Below are positions 33,576-42,210 of a DNA stretch of 64,000 nt, piece by piece (the stretch's first letter is position 1; every line of letters starts with the position of its first letter). This DNA comes from Streptomyces griseoloalbus (GTDB taxonomy: Bacteria; Actinomycetota; Actinomycetes; Streptomycetales; Streptomycetaceae). A model generated the notes under the pieces. The model worked only from the letters and a program-made list of their open reading frames with translations. It had not been told where the DNA came from and made no database searches. The stretch covers positions 16,899 to 80,898 of the forward strand of contig BMUD01000030.1 in assembly GCA_014650015.1 (NCBI GenBank), given 5' to 3'. The translations under genes were made by a program, and so were the position numbers.

Positions 33576-35741
33576 ATGCCCCAGCTTGCCTTCGACATCG
33601 GTTTCTTCGCCGAACTCCCCAAACTCCAGCCGCCGGTCAGGAAGGGTGTCCTGGAGGCCTGGGAGAAGTTCGGCCGGCTCACCCTCGACCAGCTCTTCAA
33701 GGACCCGGGGCTGAAACTGGAGAGTCTGACGAAAGCGAAGGACAAGCAGATCCGGACGATCCGCATCGACCAGTTCTGGCGCGGGGTGGTGCTCGCGCCG
33801 CCCACCGGGGACACGTTCGTCCTGCTGCGGGTCCTGCCGCACGACAAGGCCATCGACTGGGCGATGAAGCAGAAGTCCAGCATCAACGAGGTCACGCGGG
33901 CGGTCGAGATCCGGGACGCGGCGACCCTGGACGAGATCACGCCCGCGTACGAGCGGGTGGCGGAGTCCTCGCCGAAGCCCCGGCTGTTCGCGAAGTTCTC
34001 CGACGGGGACCTGACCGCGCTCGGCATCGACGCCGAGACCCTGCGGCAGGCCCGGTCGCTGGTCGACCAGGAGCAGTTGGACGTCTTCGCGCCGCTGCTG
34101 CCGCAGGACCAGCGGGAGGTGCTGCAGTACCTCGCCGCGGGCTGCACGGTGGAGGAGGTCTGGCAGGACATCGTGGCGCCCGCGCTTCAGGCGTCCACGC
34201 AGCCGGTGGACACGCGGGACTACGAGACGGCGATCCGGCACAGCCGGGCCCGTATCGCGCTGGTGACGGCCCCGGAGGAACTGAGGGACATCCTCGAGAA
34301 GCCCTTCGCGGCCTGGCGGGTGTTCCTGCACCCCTCGCAGCGGAAGGTGGCCTACCGGGCGTCGTACTCGGGGCCGGCGCAGGTCACGGGCGGGCCGGGC
34401 ACCGGCAAGACCGTCGTCGCGCTGCACCGGGTCAAGCACCTGCTCGGGCACCTGCGCGACGGGGACCGCATCCTGCTGACGACGTACACCAACGCGCTGG
34501 TCAACGCGCTTCGTTCGGGCCTGGAGTCGCTGGTGGACGATCCGGGGCTGCGCGAGCGCGTGGACATCTCGACGGTGGACGGCTTCGCCAGCCGTGTCGT
34601 CGCGGAGGCGCCGGGCGCGGTGGCGCTGCGGCCGTTGATGAGCAACGAGGAGGTGAGCCGCTGGGGCAAGGCCGCCAAGGCGACCGGCTTCACCGGCAGC
34701 GCCCAGTTCCTCGCCCAGGAGTACCGGCATGTCGTCCTGGCCCAGGGCATCACCACCCTGGCCGAGTACGAGGCGGCGGACCGGCGGGGCCGCGGCAGCC
34801 GGCTGACGGCGGCCGAGAGGCCGCTGGTGTGGGAGACGGTGGAGCGGTTCACGGCCGGCCTGGCCGAGGACGGGGCCCGCACGTGGCTGCAGACCTGCGC
34901 GGAGGCGGCGCGGCTGCTGGAGGAGAAGGGGCCGCAGTACCGGCACGTGGTGGTGGACGAGGCGCAGGACCTGCACCCGGCGCAGTGGCGGCTGCTGCGC
35001 GCTGCCGTGCCGGCCCGCCCGGACGACCTGTTCATCGCGGGCGACCCGCACCAGCGCATCTACGACTCGAAGGTGTCGTTGAAATCGCTCGGCATCAAGG
35101 TGACCGGGCGGTCGGTGAAGCTGCGCAAGAACTACCGCAGCACGCAGGAGATTTTGCGCTGGTCCACGGCCCTGCTGGTCGGCCGTCCCATCGCCCAGCT
35201 GGAGGACGAGGGCCGCGACGAGACCCTGCTCGGTTACCGCTCCGCTCTGCACGGCGACGGTCCGGCCGTGCACGCCGCGCCGACCGAGGAGGCCGAGCTG
35301 GACGCGCTCGTCACCCAGGTGCGGGCGTGGATGGACGCGGGTGTCGGCGCCGGGGAGATCGGAGTGAGCGCCCGGTTCAACAAGACGTGCGGGAAGGCGG
35401 TGGCTCACCTGAAGGAGGCCGGCATCCCCGCGGTGACGCTGCGCTCCGCCGCAGGCGAGGCCGCGGCGGCCGAGGCACAGGCCGTGCGGGTCGGCACCAT
35501 GCACTCGTTCAAGGGGCTGGAGTTCCGCTGCGTCGCGGTCATCGGCGTCACCGAGGAGGCACTGCCGTTCACGAAGGCGGTCACACCGCCGGAGGTCGAC
35601 GCCAAGCAGCACGAGACGGACCTGATGTCCGAACGCTGCCTCCTGTTCGTCGCCTGCACGAGGGCCCGCGACAGCCTGTACCTCTCCTGGTCGGACAGCC
35701 CGAGCCCCTTCCTGACCGAGGCCGGCGTCACCGCCGACTGA
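33576..35741 (+). CDS. RelE-like domain fused to UvrD/Rep-type superfamily I helicase
   Basis: 721 aa. Residues about 1-95 resemble a RelE/ParE toxin fold (F-F-A-E-L-P-K-L-Q-P-P-V-R, then R-T-I-R-I-D-Q-F-W-R-G-V-V-L and F-V-L-L-R-V-L-P-H-D-K). From about 240 on it is a superfamily I helicase: Walker A G-G-P-G-T-G-K-T (about 272-279), D-E-A-Q-D-L, G-D-P-H-Q-R-I-Y, R-K-N-Y-R-S-T-Q and T-M-H-S-F-K-G-L-E-F. All motor motifs appear intact. Such a fusion could couple ribosome- or RNA-directed activity to nucleic-acid unwinding. No separate antitoxin gene is adjacent. AGGA precedes the ATG at 33576. Confidence 0.85.
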   Translation: MPQLAFDIGFFAELPKLQPPVRKGVLEAWEKFGRLTLDQLFKDPGLKLESLTKAKDKQIRTIRIDQFWRGVVLAPPTGDTFVLLRVLPHDKAIDWAMKQKSSINEVTRAVEIRDAATLDEITPAYERVAESSPKPRLFAKFSDGDLTALGIDAETLRQARSLVDQEQLDVFAPLLPQDQREVLQYLAAGCTVEEVWQDIVAPALQASTQPVDTRDYETAIRHSRARIALVTAPEELRDILEKPFAAWRVFLHPSQRKVAYRASYSGPAQVTGGPGTGKTVVALHRVKHLLGHLRDGDRILLTTYTNALVNALRSGLESLVDDPGLRERVDISTVDGFASRVVAEAPGAVALRPLMSNEEVSRWGKAAKATGFTGSAQFLAQEYRHVVLAQGITTLAEYEAADRRGRGSRLTAAERPLVWETVERFTAGLAEDGARTWLQTCAEAARLLEEKGPQYRHVVVDEAQDLHPAQWRLLRAAVPARPDDLFIAGDPHQRIYDSKVSLKSLGIKVTGRSVKLRKNYRSTQEILRWSTALLVGRPIAQLEDEGRDETLLGYRSALHGDGPAVHAAPTEEAELDALVTQVRAWMDAGVGAGEIGVSARFNKTCGKAVAHLKEAGIPAVTLRSAAGEAAAAEAQAVRVGTMHSFKGLEFRCVAVIGVTEEALPFTKAVTPPEVDAKQHETDLMSERCLLFVACTRARDSLYLSWSDSPSPFLTEAGVTAD

Positions 35742-36263
35742 TCCCTCGCCGTCCGGCCCGGCATCACCACCGACCGCAGCGGGGCAATCCTCAAGGCCCG
35801 TTTCCCGCAGCTCCACGACTACGAATCGGCCGCCTGCTCCGATGCCAACGGACGCGGAGCTGCCGCGGACCCTGCTGTCCGAGTGCGCGGCGATGGGCTT
35901 CGAGTACGGCTCCTCGCCGGCCGCCCCGACGCGCTGGTCACACCTACGGCCATGGCCGAAGCAAGCAGGAGTACATCTGCAACCGCCGGCCGGTCACACC
36001 GCCCCTTCTCCAAAGGCCGACCCCGGGTCCGAAACGTCTGCCGGGCACACGCGCCGTCACTTTCGCGCCGCTCGGGCCCGCTTCCCCCGGTACCGCGTAC
36101 GAGCACCCCGCCCTCCCTTCGTACAGCACCCACCTGTACACGCGCCCGCGCCAGGGTCCCGTCCTCGCCCGCCTGTTCACGAGACTGCAACACCCGTTCC
36201 CACCATGCGGATTATCAGGGGGTGCCCTCGACAAACCGGGGAAACCGCTGCCACTCTCCCGCC
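35742..36263 (+). other. 522-bp stretch without an intact gene; possible OST-HTH/LOTUS remnant at its start
   Basis: From about 35766 to 35915 one frame reads S-G-A-I-L-K-A-R-F-P-Q-L-H-D-Y, followed further on by V-R-V-R-G-D-G-L-R-V-R-L-L. This resembles an OST-HTH (LOTUS) domain, but there is no start, no ribosome site and no continuation. The rest shows only chance open frames. No clear promoter for the following transporter was found. Confidence 0.3.
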
Positions 36264-37148
36264 ATGCTTCTCGTCCCTCGTGTTCTGCGCCGCGTCCTCG
36301 CCGGCGCCACCGTCGCCCTGCTCTCGACCGCGGTCGGCTGCGCCCCGCAGCCCGAGGCCGACGCGTCCGCCGGGTCCTCCGGTTCGGCCGGCCCTTCGTG
36401 CACCGCGGGCAAGCTCGCCACGAAGACGCCCGGCAAGGTGACGATCGCCACCGACCAGCCCGCCTACGAGCCGTGGTTCAAGGACGACGACCCGTCCAAC
36501 GGCGAGGGCTTCGAGTCGGCCGTCGCGTACGCCGTGGCGGAGAAACTGGGGTACGGCAAGGAAGCCGTGGTCTGGCAGAGCGTGCCGTTCAACAAGGCCT
36601 TCGCCCCGGGTGAGAAGACCTTCGACTTCGACATCAACCAGGTCTCCGTCAGCGACGAGCGCAGGAAGGCCGTGGACTTCTCGTCCGGCTACTACGACGT
36701 GCGCCAGGCCGTCGTCGCGCTGAAGGACTCCCGGGCCGCGAAGGCGACGGGCGTCGCGGACCTCAAGGGCCTCAAGCTGGGCGCCCAGGTGGGCACGACG
36801 AGCCTCGAGTACATCGAGGACGTCGTGAAGCCGACCCGGGACGCCGCCGTCTACGGCAAGAACGACCAGGCCAAGTCCGCGTTGCGGAACGGCCAGGTCG
36901 ACGCGATCGTGGTCGACCTGCCGACCGCGTTCTACATGACCGGCGCCGAGGTGACCGAGGCCGAGATCGTCGGCCAGTTCGAGAACCGGGGCGGCACCCC
37001 GGAGCAGTTCGGCCTGGTGCTGGACAAGGGCAGCGCGCTCACCCCCTGCGTGACCGACGCCGTGGACGCGCTCCGCGAGGACGGCACGCTCGCGAGGATC
37101 GAGCAGCGGTGGCTCTCCGACGCGGTCGACGCCCCGGTGCTCAAGTGA
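36264..37148 (+). CDS. polar amino-acid ABC transporter substrate-binding lipoprotein
   Basis: 294 aa. The signal sequence ends S-T-A-V-G-C, giving lipid-anchored Cys26. The mature part follows the SBP_bac_3 fold for glutamate/glutamine-type ligands: V-T-I-A-T-D-Q-P-A-Y-E-P-W-F, then G-F-E-S-A-V-A-Y-A-V, F-D-F-D-I-N-Q-V-S-V-S and L-K-L-G-A-Q-V-G-T-T-S. The last segment contacts the ligand carboxylate. ATG 36264 is chosen at the signal-peptide start; the ribosome site is weak. The stop overlaps the permease start by four bases, so this is the first gene of an SBP-permease-ATPase operon. Confidence 0.9.
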   Translation: MLLVPRVLRRVLAGATVALLSTAVGCAPQPEADASAGSSGSAGPSCTAGKLATKTPGKVTIATDQPAYEPWFKDDDPSNGEGFESAVAYAVAEKLGYGKEAVVWQSVPFNKAFAPGEKTFDFDINQVSVSDERRKAVDFSSGYYDVRQAVVALKDSRAAKATGVADLKGLKLGAQVGTTSLEYIEDVVKPTRDAAVYGKNDQAKSALRNGQVDAIVVDLPTAFYMTGAEVTEAEIVGQFENRGGTPEQFGLVLDKGSALTPCVTDAVDALREDGTLARIEQRWLSDAVDAPVLK

Positions 37149-38074
37149 CCGTCGTGAAGGGCGAGTTTGGCCGCGACGACGAGGACGACGTGAAGGACGG
37201 TACGGTCGAAGCGCCCGGCGCCGCGGATCCGTACGTCCCGTCGCCGCGCCGGCTGGAGCGCGAGCGGTACCGGCGCGTCCGGGCCCGCCGCGCCACGGCG
37301 ATCGCCGCGCTGTCGACCCTGGTCACCGGGGCCGCCCTCTACCTGCTCGTCGTCAGCGCACCCGGCTGGCCGCGCACCAAGGAGACGTTCTTCGACCCGG
37401 CGTACGCGCGCGAGGCGTTCCCCAAGGTCCTGGAGGGCCTCTGGCTGAACCTGCGGCTGCTGCTGGTGTGCGGTGCCGCCGTGCTGGTCCTCGGCATGCT
37501 CATCGCCGTGGCCCGCACCCTGCGCGGCCCGGTGTTCTTCCCGCTGCGGGTGCTGGCGGCGGCGTACACGGACTTCTTCCGCGGGCTGCCGCTGATCATC
37601 AACCTGATGATCGTGGTCCTGGGGGTCCCGGCGCTGCGGCTGCAGGGCATCACGGTCGACCCGGTGCTCCTCGGCGGCACGGCGCTCACGCTGACGTACT
37701 CGGCGTACGTCGCGGAGGTGTTCCGCGCGGGCATCGAGTCGGTGCACCCCTCGCAGCGCGCCGCGGCCCGTTCCCTGGGCCTGACGAACCGGCAGGCGCT
37801 GCGGTTCGTGGTGCTGCCGCAGGCGGTGCGCCGCCAGGTGCCGCCGCTGCTGAACGACCTGGTGTCCCTGCAGAAGGACACCGGTCTGGTGTCGATCGGC
37901 GGCGCGGTCGACGCCGTCCGCGCGGCGGACATCGTCGTGGGCCGCAGTCTCAACTACACGCCGTACATCGTGGCGGGGCTGGTGTTCGTCGCCCTGACCA
38001 TCCCGATGACCCGCTTCACGGACTGGGTGACGGCCCGGACGGACCGCCGGCGGGCGCAAGGAGGAACGACATGA
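37145..38074 (+). CDS. polar amino-acid ABC transporter permease
   Basis: 309 aa from GTG 37145, overlapping the preceding gene by four bases. A charged cytoplasmic N-terminus (1-55) precedes five or six membrane spans. The EAA loop, E-S-V-H-P-S-Q-R-A-A-A-R-S-L-G-L (about 199-214), contacts the ATPase and is characteristic of His/Glu/Gln-type permeases, as is D-F-F-R-G-L-P (about 144-150). One permease type suffices if it works as a homodimer. The gene overlaps the ATPase gene, completing a normal importer. Confidence 0.9.
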   Translation: MTVVKGEFGRDDEDDVKDGTVEAPGAADPYVPSPRRLERERYRRVRARRATAIAALSTLVTGAALYLLVVSAPGWPRTKETFFDPAYAREAFPKVLEGLWLNLRLLLVCGAAVLVLGMLIAVARTLRGPVFFPLRVLAAAYTDFFRGLPLIINLMIVVLGVPALRLQGITVDPVLLGGTALTLTYSAYVAEVFRAGIESVHPSQRAAARSLGLTNRQALRFVVLPQAVRRQVPPLLNDLVSLQKDTGLVSIGGAVDAVRAADIVVGRSLNYTPYIVAGLVFVALTIPMTRFTDWVTARTDRRRAQGGTT

Positions 38075-38826
38075 GCGACGACGTGCCGGTGCTGCGGATG
38101 GAGTCCGTCCGCAAGACCTTCGGCGGCTCGGTCGTCCTGCGTGACGTCGACCTGGAGGTCGCCCCGCACACGGTGACCGCGCTGATCGGCGCCTCCGGTT
38201 CCGGCAAGTCGACGCTGCTGCGGTGCGCCGGTCTCCTGGAGGACGTCGACGACGGCGCGATCTGGCTGGACGGCGAGGAGATCACCGACCCGCGTGCGGA
38301 CCGGGACGCGGTGCGGCGCCGGATCGGCGTGGTCTTCCAGGCGTACAACCTGTTCCCGCACATGACAGTGCTGGAGAACATCACGCTCGCCCCGCGCCGG
38401 GTGCACCGCGTCCCGCGCGCCCGGGCCGAGCAGCAGGCCCGGGAGCTGCTGGAGCGGCTCGGGCTGGGCGCCAGGGCGGGCGAGTACCCGGACCGGCTCA
38501 GCGGCGGCCAGCAACAGCGGGCGGCGATCGCGCGCGCCCTCGCCGTGCGGCCCCGGCTGCTGCTGCTCGACGAGATCACCGCGGCCCTCGACCCGGAGCT
38601 GGTCGGCGAGGTGCTGGACGTCGTGCGTGACCTCAAGGGCGACGGCATGACCATGCTGCTGGCGACGCACGAGATGGGCTTCGCCCGCGAGGTCGCCGAC
38701 CAGGTCTGCTTCCTGGACTCAGGCGCGGTGCTGGAGCGCGGCACCGCCGAGCAGGTCTTCGGCGACCCGCGGCAGGACCGCACGCGGCGCTTCCTGCGGC
38801 GGATCGTGGAGGCGGGCCGCCTGTGA
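38071..38826 (+). CDS. polar amino-acid ABC transporter ATP-binding protein
   Basis: 251 aa. All nucleotide-binding motifs are present: Walker A G-A-S-G-S-G-K-S-T (about 37-45), Q-loop V-V-F-Q-A-Y-N-L-F-P-H-M, signature L-S-G-G-Q-Q-Q-R (about 143-150), Walker B L-L-L-L-D-E-I-T, and the H-loop A-T-H-E-M-G-F-A-R-E typical of the GlnQ/HisP subfamily. The ATG at 38071 overlaps the permease stop and is preceded by AAGGAGG. The operon then ends at a strong hairpin. Confidence 0.93.
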   Translation: MSDDVPVLRMESVRKTFGGSVVLRDVDLEVAPHTVTALIGASGSGKSTLLRCAGLLEDVDDGAIWLDGEEITDPRADRDAVRRRIGVVFQAYNLFPHMTVLENITLAPRRVHRVPRARAEQQARELLERLGLGARAGEYPDRLSGGQQQRAAIARALAVRPRLLLLDEITAALDPELVGEVLDVVRDLKGDGMTMLLATHEMGFAREVADQVCFLDSGAVLERGTAEQVFGDPRQDRTRRFLRRIVEAGRL

Positions 38827-38909
38827 GGGGCCGCGGCGGGCCGGGGTGAAGGGCGCGTTCCCGGCGGCCGGTGTTCTCGCGCGTCGGGCCTCCCCGTTTC
38901 CGTCGGCGC

Positions 38910-38947
38910 GGCCCCCGCACCGCGCACGGGTGTGCGGTGCGGGGGCC
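38910..38947 (+). terminator. hairpin terminator after the amino-acid transporter operon
   Basis: A perfect 14-base stem (arm GGCCCCCGCACCGC) with a 10-base loop lies 84 bases after the ATPase stop. The rest of the 442-bp gap to the next gene holds no gene, only the GH81 promoter and operator at its end. Confidence 0.75.
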
Positions 38948-39182
38948 GCACACCCCCTACAGGCGTCGGTGCTGGTGGCACGCCCGTCGCGGCCGCCACG
39001 CCCGGCGGCATGCACAGCCTCTCCTCCCAGCGGCACCAACCCCCGGTGAGTTCGGCGGCCGGCGGCTCGCCCTCTTACATGTGACCCTCCGCCATCGGGT
39101 CCCGTCGCAGGACGCTCACATCGTCAAGACGCGAAGACATAACGGATTTCGGGGACGGCAAGTACCTGCTGCGTTCAAGGCA

Positions 39183-39212
39183 TTGACACGTGCATTACAG
39201 AGGCTTTACGTT
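39183..39212 (+). promoter_or_regulatory. candidate promoter of the GH81 gene
   Basis: TTGACA (39183-39188) and TACGTT (39207-39212) are 18 bases apart. The predicted start falls at the beginning of the palindromic operator. Confidence 0.55.
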
Positions 39213-39220
39213 CCGGCCAC

Positions 39221-39236
39221 CTGAGAGCGCTCTCAG
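39221..39236. promoter_or_regulatory. LacI-family-type operator upstream of the GH81 gene
   Basis: CTGAGAGCGCTCTCAG is a perfect 16-bp palindrome with the central GCGC typical of LacI/CebR-type operators (CebR sites read about TGGGAGCGCTCCCA). It sits at or just after the predicted transcription start, 32 bases before the ATG, fitting sugar-relieved repression of glucanase synthesis. The regulator itself is not in the window. Confidence 0.7.
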
Positions 39237-39268
39237 ACTCCCCTCCTGTCATGACTTGAGGTGTCCCC

Positions 39269-42040
39269 ATGCCATCCCCCCGCACCAGACCGGCAGCCGT
39301 CGCGCTGCTGGCCTCGGCCCTCGTCGCCGTCGGCCTGGGCCCGGCCGCCGTACCGGCCGCCGCCGCCACCATCCCGGTAGGCTCCGGCAGTTACTCCGAC
39401 ACCCGGCCCTCCGGCACGTCGGGCCCCACCACCAACACGGGAGCGCCGGTCACGCCCAAGCTGACCGCCGCCGCCCGGAACCGGCCCGTGCCCACCAACG
39501 ACTGGTGGTCCTCCCTCGCCTTCCAGCGCTACGGCGACAACCCGTACTCGACCCCCATGTACGGGCACCCCCTCACGTACCAGGCCACGGCCGGCGGGCT
39601 CGACGTCGGCTATCCGACGACCCCCGCGATCGTCGGTGACGGCCGCCAGTACGAGTACGCCCACAAGCGCGACCTCACCATCGGACTGACCGGCCTCAAC
39701 TCGCCCGACACCAAGGCCGACGACTGGTCCGACTGGACGGTCACCCCTCATTGGTCCGACGGTGCCCGCACCCTGCGCACCACCATCGGCCACGGCTCCC
39801 CCTTCGTCTACGCCAAGGGCTCCGGCGGCAACGCCCAGATCACCACCGCGGGCTCGCCCGCCGTCTTCGCCGACCAGGGCAACGTCCTCGGCATCACCGT
39901 CGCCGGGCATCACTACGCCCTCTTCGCGCCGACCGGCAGCGACTGGAACGTCGCCGGCTCCACCGTCACCGCGGGTCTCGGTTCCAAGGACTACTTCTCC
40001 GTCGCCGTGCTGCCGTCCACCGACGCGCTGGCGACCTTCAAGAAGTACGCCTACAGCTTCGTCACCGGTTCCAAGGCCACCTGGAGCTACACCGGCGGCA
40101 CCGTCAAAGCCACCTACACGGTCACCACCGAGGCGAAGGAAGGCACCGAGCGCGGCACGCTCCAGGCCCTCTACCGCCACCAGTGGCTGAACACCACGGA
40201 CCCCCTCACCTCCTACACCTACGTCTCACCGCGCGGCACCATGAAGGTCCGCGAGTCGGCCTCCTTCACCACGAGCCAGAAGGCATCGGCGGTGCTGCCC
40301 GGACTGCCCAAGTCGAACGGCGTGGACACCGCCAGACTGCGCGGCTACCTGAACGAGGTCGTGAACGCCTCCGACCCCTTCTCCGGGGCCGCCGACACCT
40401 ACTGGACCGGCAAGGCCCTCGGCCGCCTCGCCCAGCTCGTCCCGGTGGCCGACCAGATCGGCGAGACCGGCACCCGCGACCGGCTGCTGGGCCTGATGAA
40501 GGGCAAGCTCCAGGACTGGTTCACGGCGGGAGGCGCGAACGAGTTCAGTTACGACAAGGACTGGAAGACCCTCACCGGCTACCCCGCCTCCTACGGCAGC
40601 GACACCGAGCTGAACGACCACCACTTCCACTACAGCTACTACGTCTACGCGGCGGCGATCGTCGCCCAGTACGACCCGGGATGGGCCGCCGACTCCGCAT
40701 GGGGCGGCATGGTCAAGGCCCTCGTGCGGGACGCCGCCAACCCCAGCCGCACCGACACCGCCTTCCCCTTCCTGCGCGGCTTCGACGTCTACGCGGGCCA
40801 CAGCTGGGCCTCCGGCCACCAGGGTTTCGCCGCCGGCAACAACCAGGAGTCCTCCTCCGAGTCCACCAACCTCAGCGCGGCCCTCGTCCTGTGGGGCTCC
40901 GCCACCGGCGACACCTCGCTGCGTGACCTCGGCACCTTTCTGCTGACCACCGAGTCGGAGGCGATCGCCCAGTACTGGTTCGACGCCGACGAGCAGGTCT
41001 TCCCGTCCTCGTTCGGCCACGACACGGCCGGCATGGTGTGGGGCAGTGGCGCCGCCTATTCCACCTGGTGGACCGCCAACCCCGAGGAGATCCACGGCAT
41101 CAACGTCCTGCCCGTGACCGGCGGTTCGCTCCACCTCGGCGGTGAGAAGGCCGCGATCCGGCGCAACATCGCCGAGATGGAGCGCGAGAACGGCGGCCCT
41201 GCCGTCGAATGGCGGGACATCCTCTGGGAGTTCCAGTCCTTCGCCGACCCGGGCACGGCCAAGGCGAAGTGGGACGCGGGGCACGCCGGCTACACCCCGG
41301 AGCAGGGGGAGTCGAAGGCGCACACCTACCACTGGATCAACACCCTCGACACCCTCGGTGCCCCGGACGCCACCGTGACCGGTGACATCCCCACCTCCGC
41401 CGTCTTCACCAAGGGAACGACCCGCACCTACGCCGCCCACAACCACGGATCGACGGCCCGTACCGTCACCTTCTCCGACGGCAAGACGCTCTCCGTGCCG
41501 GCCCGTTCCACCGCGACCGGCACCGGGACCGGTTCGGGCGACCCCGACCCGGAACCGCCGACCGGCAACACGTTCCAGCTGCGCAGCGGTGGCACCCTGA
41601 CCACGGCGACCGGCGGCACGGCGGGCAGCGACACCATCGCCTCCGGCGGCGGCGCCAACCACGACGGCACCCCGTACCAGCCCCTCGTCTACCAGGTACG
41701 CGGCGTCAACGGCACGCTCACCCCGGGCGCGCAGACCGCCTTCCGGCTCCAGGTGGACGCGGGCACCACGGTCGGGCTGGGCCAGCAGGCCCGGATCAGC
41801 TACGACTTCACCGGCGACGGCAGCTTCGACCGGACCGAGACGTACCGCTACTTCGCGACCGACCCGGTCACCGGATGGGAGGAGTACACGCAGGCACGCG
41901 GTCTCCAGGCGGCCACGGGCACACCGCGCGACCTCGCCGGCGGCACCGTACGCCTCGAGGTGTGGAACGCCATCGGCAACGGCACCTCGAAACTCCAGAC
42001 GGGCACGGACAAGTCCGTGCTGGTGATCCCCTACAGCTGA
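39269..42040 (+). CDS. secreted GH81 endo-beta-1,3-glucanase with C-terminal CBM56-like module
   Basis: 923 aa. A signal peptide (about 1-33, ending A-A-A-A) directs secretion. The GH81 domain (about 45-700) begins with N-R-P-V-P-T-N-D-W-W-S-S-L. It contains the family's active-site region N-D450-H-H-F-H-Y and the two glutamates E527 and E531 in N-Q-E-S-S-S-E, spaced as in characterised members. After a Pro/Gly linker (about 755-767), the last ~155 residues resemble a CBM56 beta-1,3-glucan-binding module. It should cleave fungal or algal beta-1,3-glucan in a retaining-independent (inverting) manner, as known for the family. Expression is probably controlled by the LacI-type operator upstream. 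It is monocistronic, ending at a hairpin. Confidence 0.93.
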   Translation: MPSPRTRPAAVALLASALVAVGLGPAAVPAAAATIPVGSGSYSDTRPSGTSGPTTNTGAPVTPKLTAAARNRPVPTNDWWSSLAFQRYGDNPYSTPMYGHPLTYQATAGGLDVGYPTTPAIVGDGRQYEYAHKRDLTIGLTGLNSPDTKADDWSDWTVTPHWSDGARTLRTTIGHGSPFVYAKGSGGNAQITTAGSPAVFADQGNVLGITVAGHHYALFAPTGSDWNVAGSTVTAGLGSKDYFSVAVLPSTDALATFKKYAYSFVTGSKATWSYTGGTVKATYTVTTEAKEGTERGTLQALYRHQWLNTTDPLTSYTYVSPRGTMKVRESASFTTSQKASAVLPGLPKSNGVDTARLRGYLNEVVNASDPFSGAADTYWTGKALGRLAQLVPVADQIGETGTRDRLLGLMKGKLQDWFTAGGANEFSYDKDWKTLTGYPASYGSDTELNDHHFHYSYYVYAAAIVAQYDPGWAADSAWGGMVKALVRDAANPSRTDTAFPFLRGFDVYAGHSWASGHQGFAAGNNQESSSESTNLSAALVLWGSATGDTSLRDLGTFLLTTESEAIAQYWFDADEQVFPSSFGHDTAGMVWGSGAAYSTWWTANPEEIHGINVLPVTGGSLHLGGEKAAIRRNIAEMERENGGPAVEWRDILWEFQSFADPGTAKAKWDAGHAGYTPEQGESKAHTYHWINTLDTLGAPDATVTGDIPTSAVFTKGTTRTYAAHNHGSTARTVTFSDGKTLSVPARSTATGTGTGSGDPDPEPPTGNTFQLRSGGTLTTATGGTAGSDTIASGGGANHDGTPYQPLVYQVRGVNGTLTPGAQTAFRLQVDAGTTVGLGQQARISYDFTGDGSFDRTETYRYFATDPVTGWEEYTQARGLQAATGTPRDLAGGTVRLEVWNAIGNGTSKLQTGTDKSVLVIPYS

Positions 42041-42058
42041 ACCGGTGAGGGCCGCCGG

Positions 42059-42091
42059 CGGCGGGCATCGGCTTCCGGCCGGTGCCCGCCG
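42059..42091 (+). terminator. hairpin after the GH81 gene
   Basis: A 9-base stem (arm CGGCGGGCA) lies about 20 bases after the stop and is bracketed by two ACCGGT sites. It separates the GH81 gene from the convergent Imm49 gene. Confidence 0.55.
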
Positions 42092-42210
42092 GACCGGTGA
42101 AGGGGGGTGCGGTTGATCCTCTTGTGGTGGCGGAGGGGCCGGCCCCTGGCCGGCCGGTCGACGCCTCCCACCCAGCCGACTTCACGGCCTACGGACCGTC
42201 CACGGATCGT

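Noticed and set aside
36000-36260. Short open frames before the amino-acid binding-protein gene as an upstream extension of it
   Set aside because: The signal peptide and lipobox place the start at 36264; the upstream residues are low-complexity Arg/Pro/Ser.
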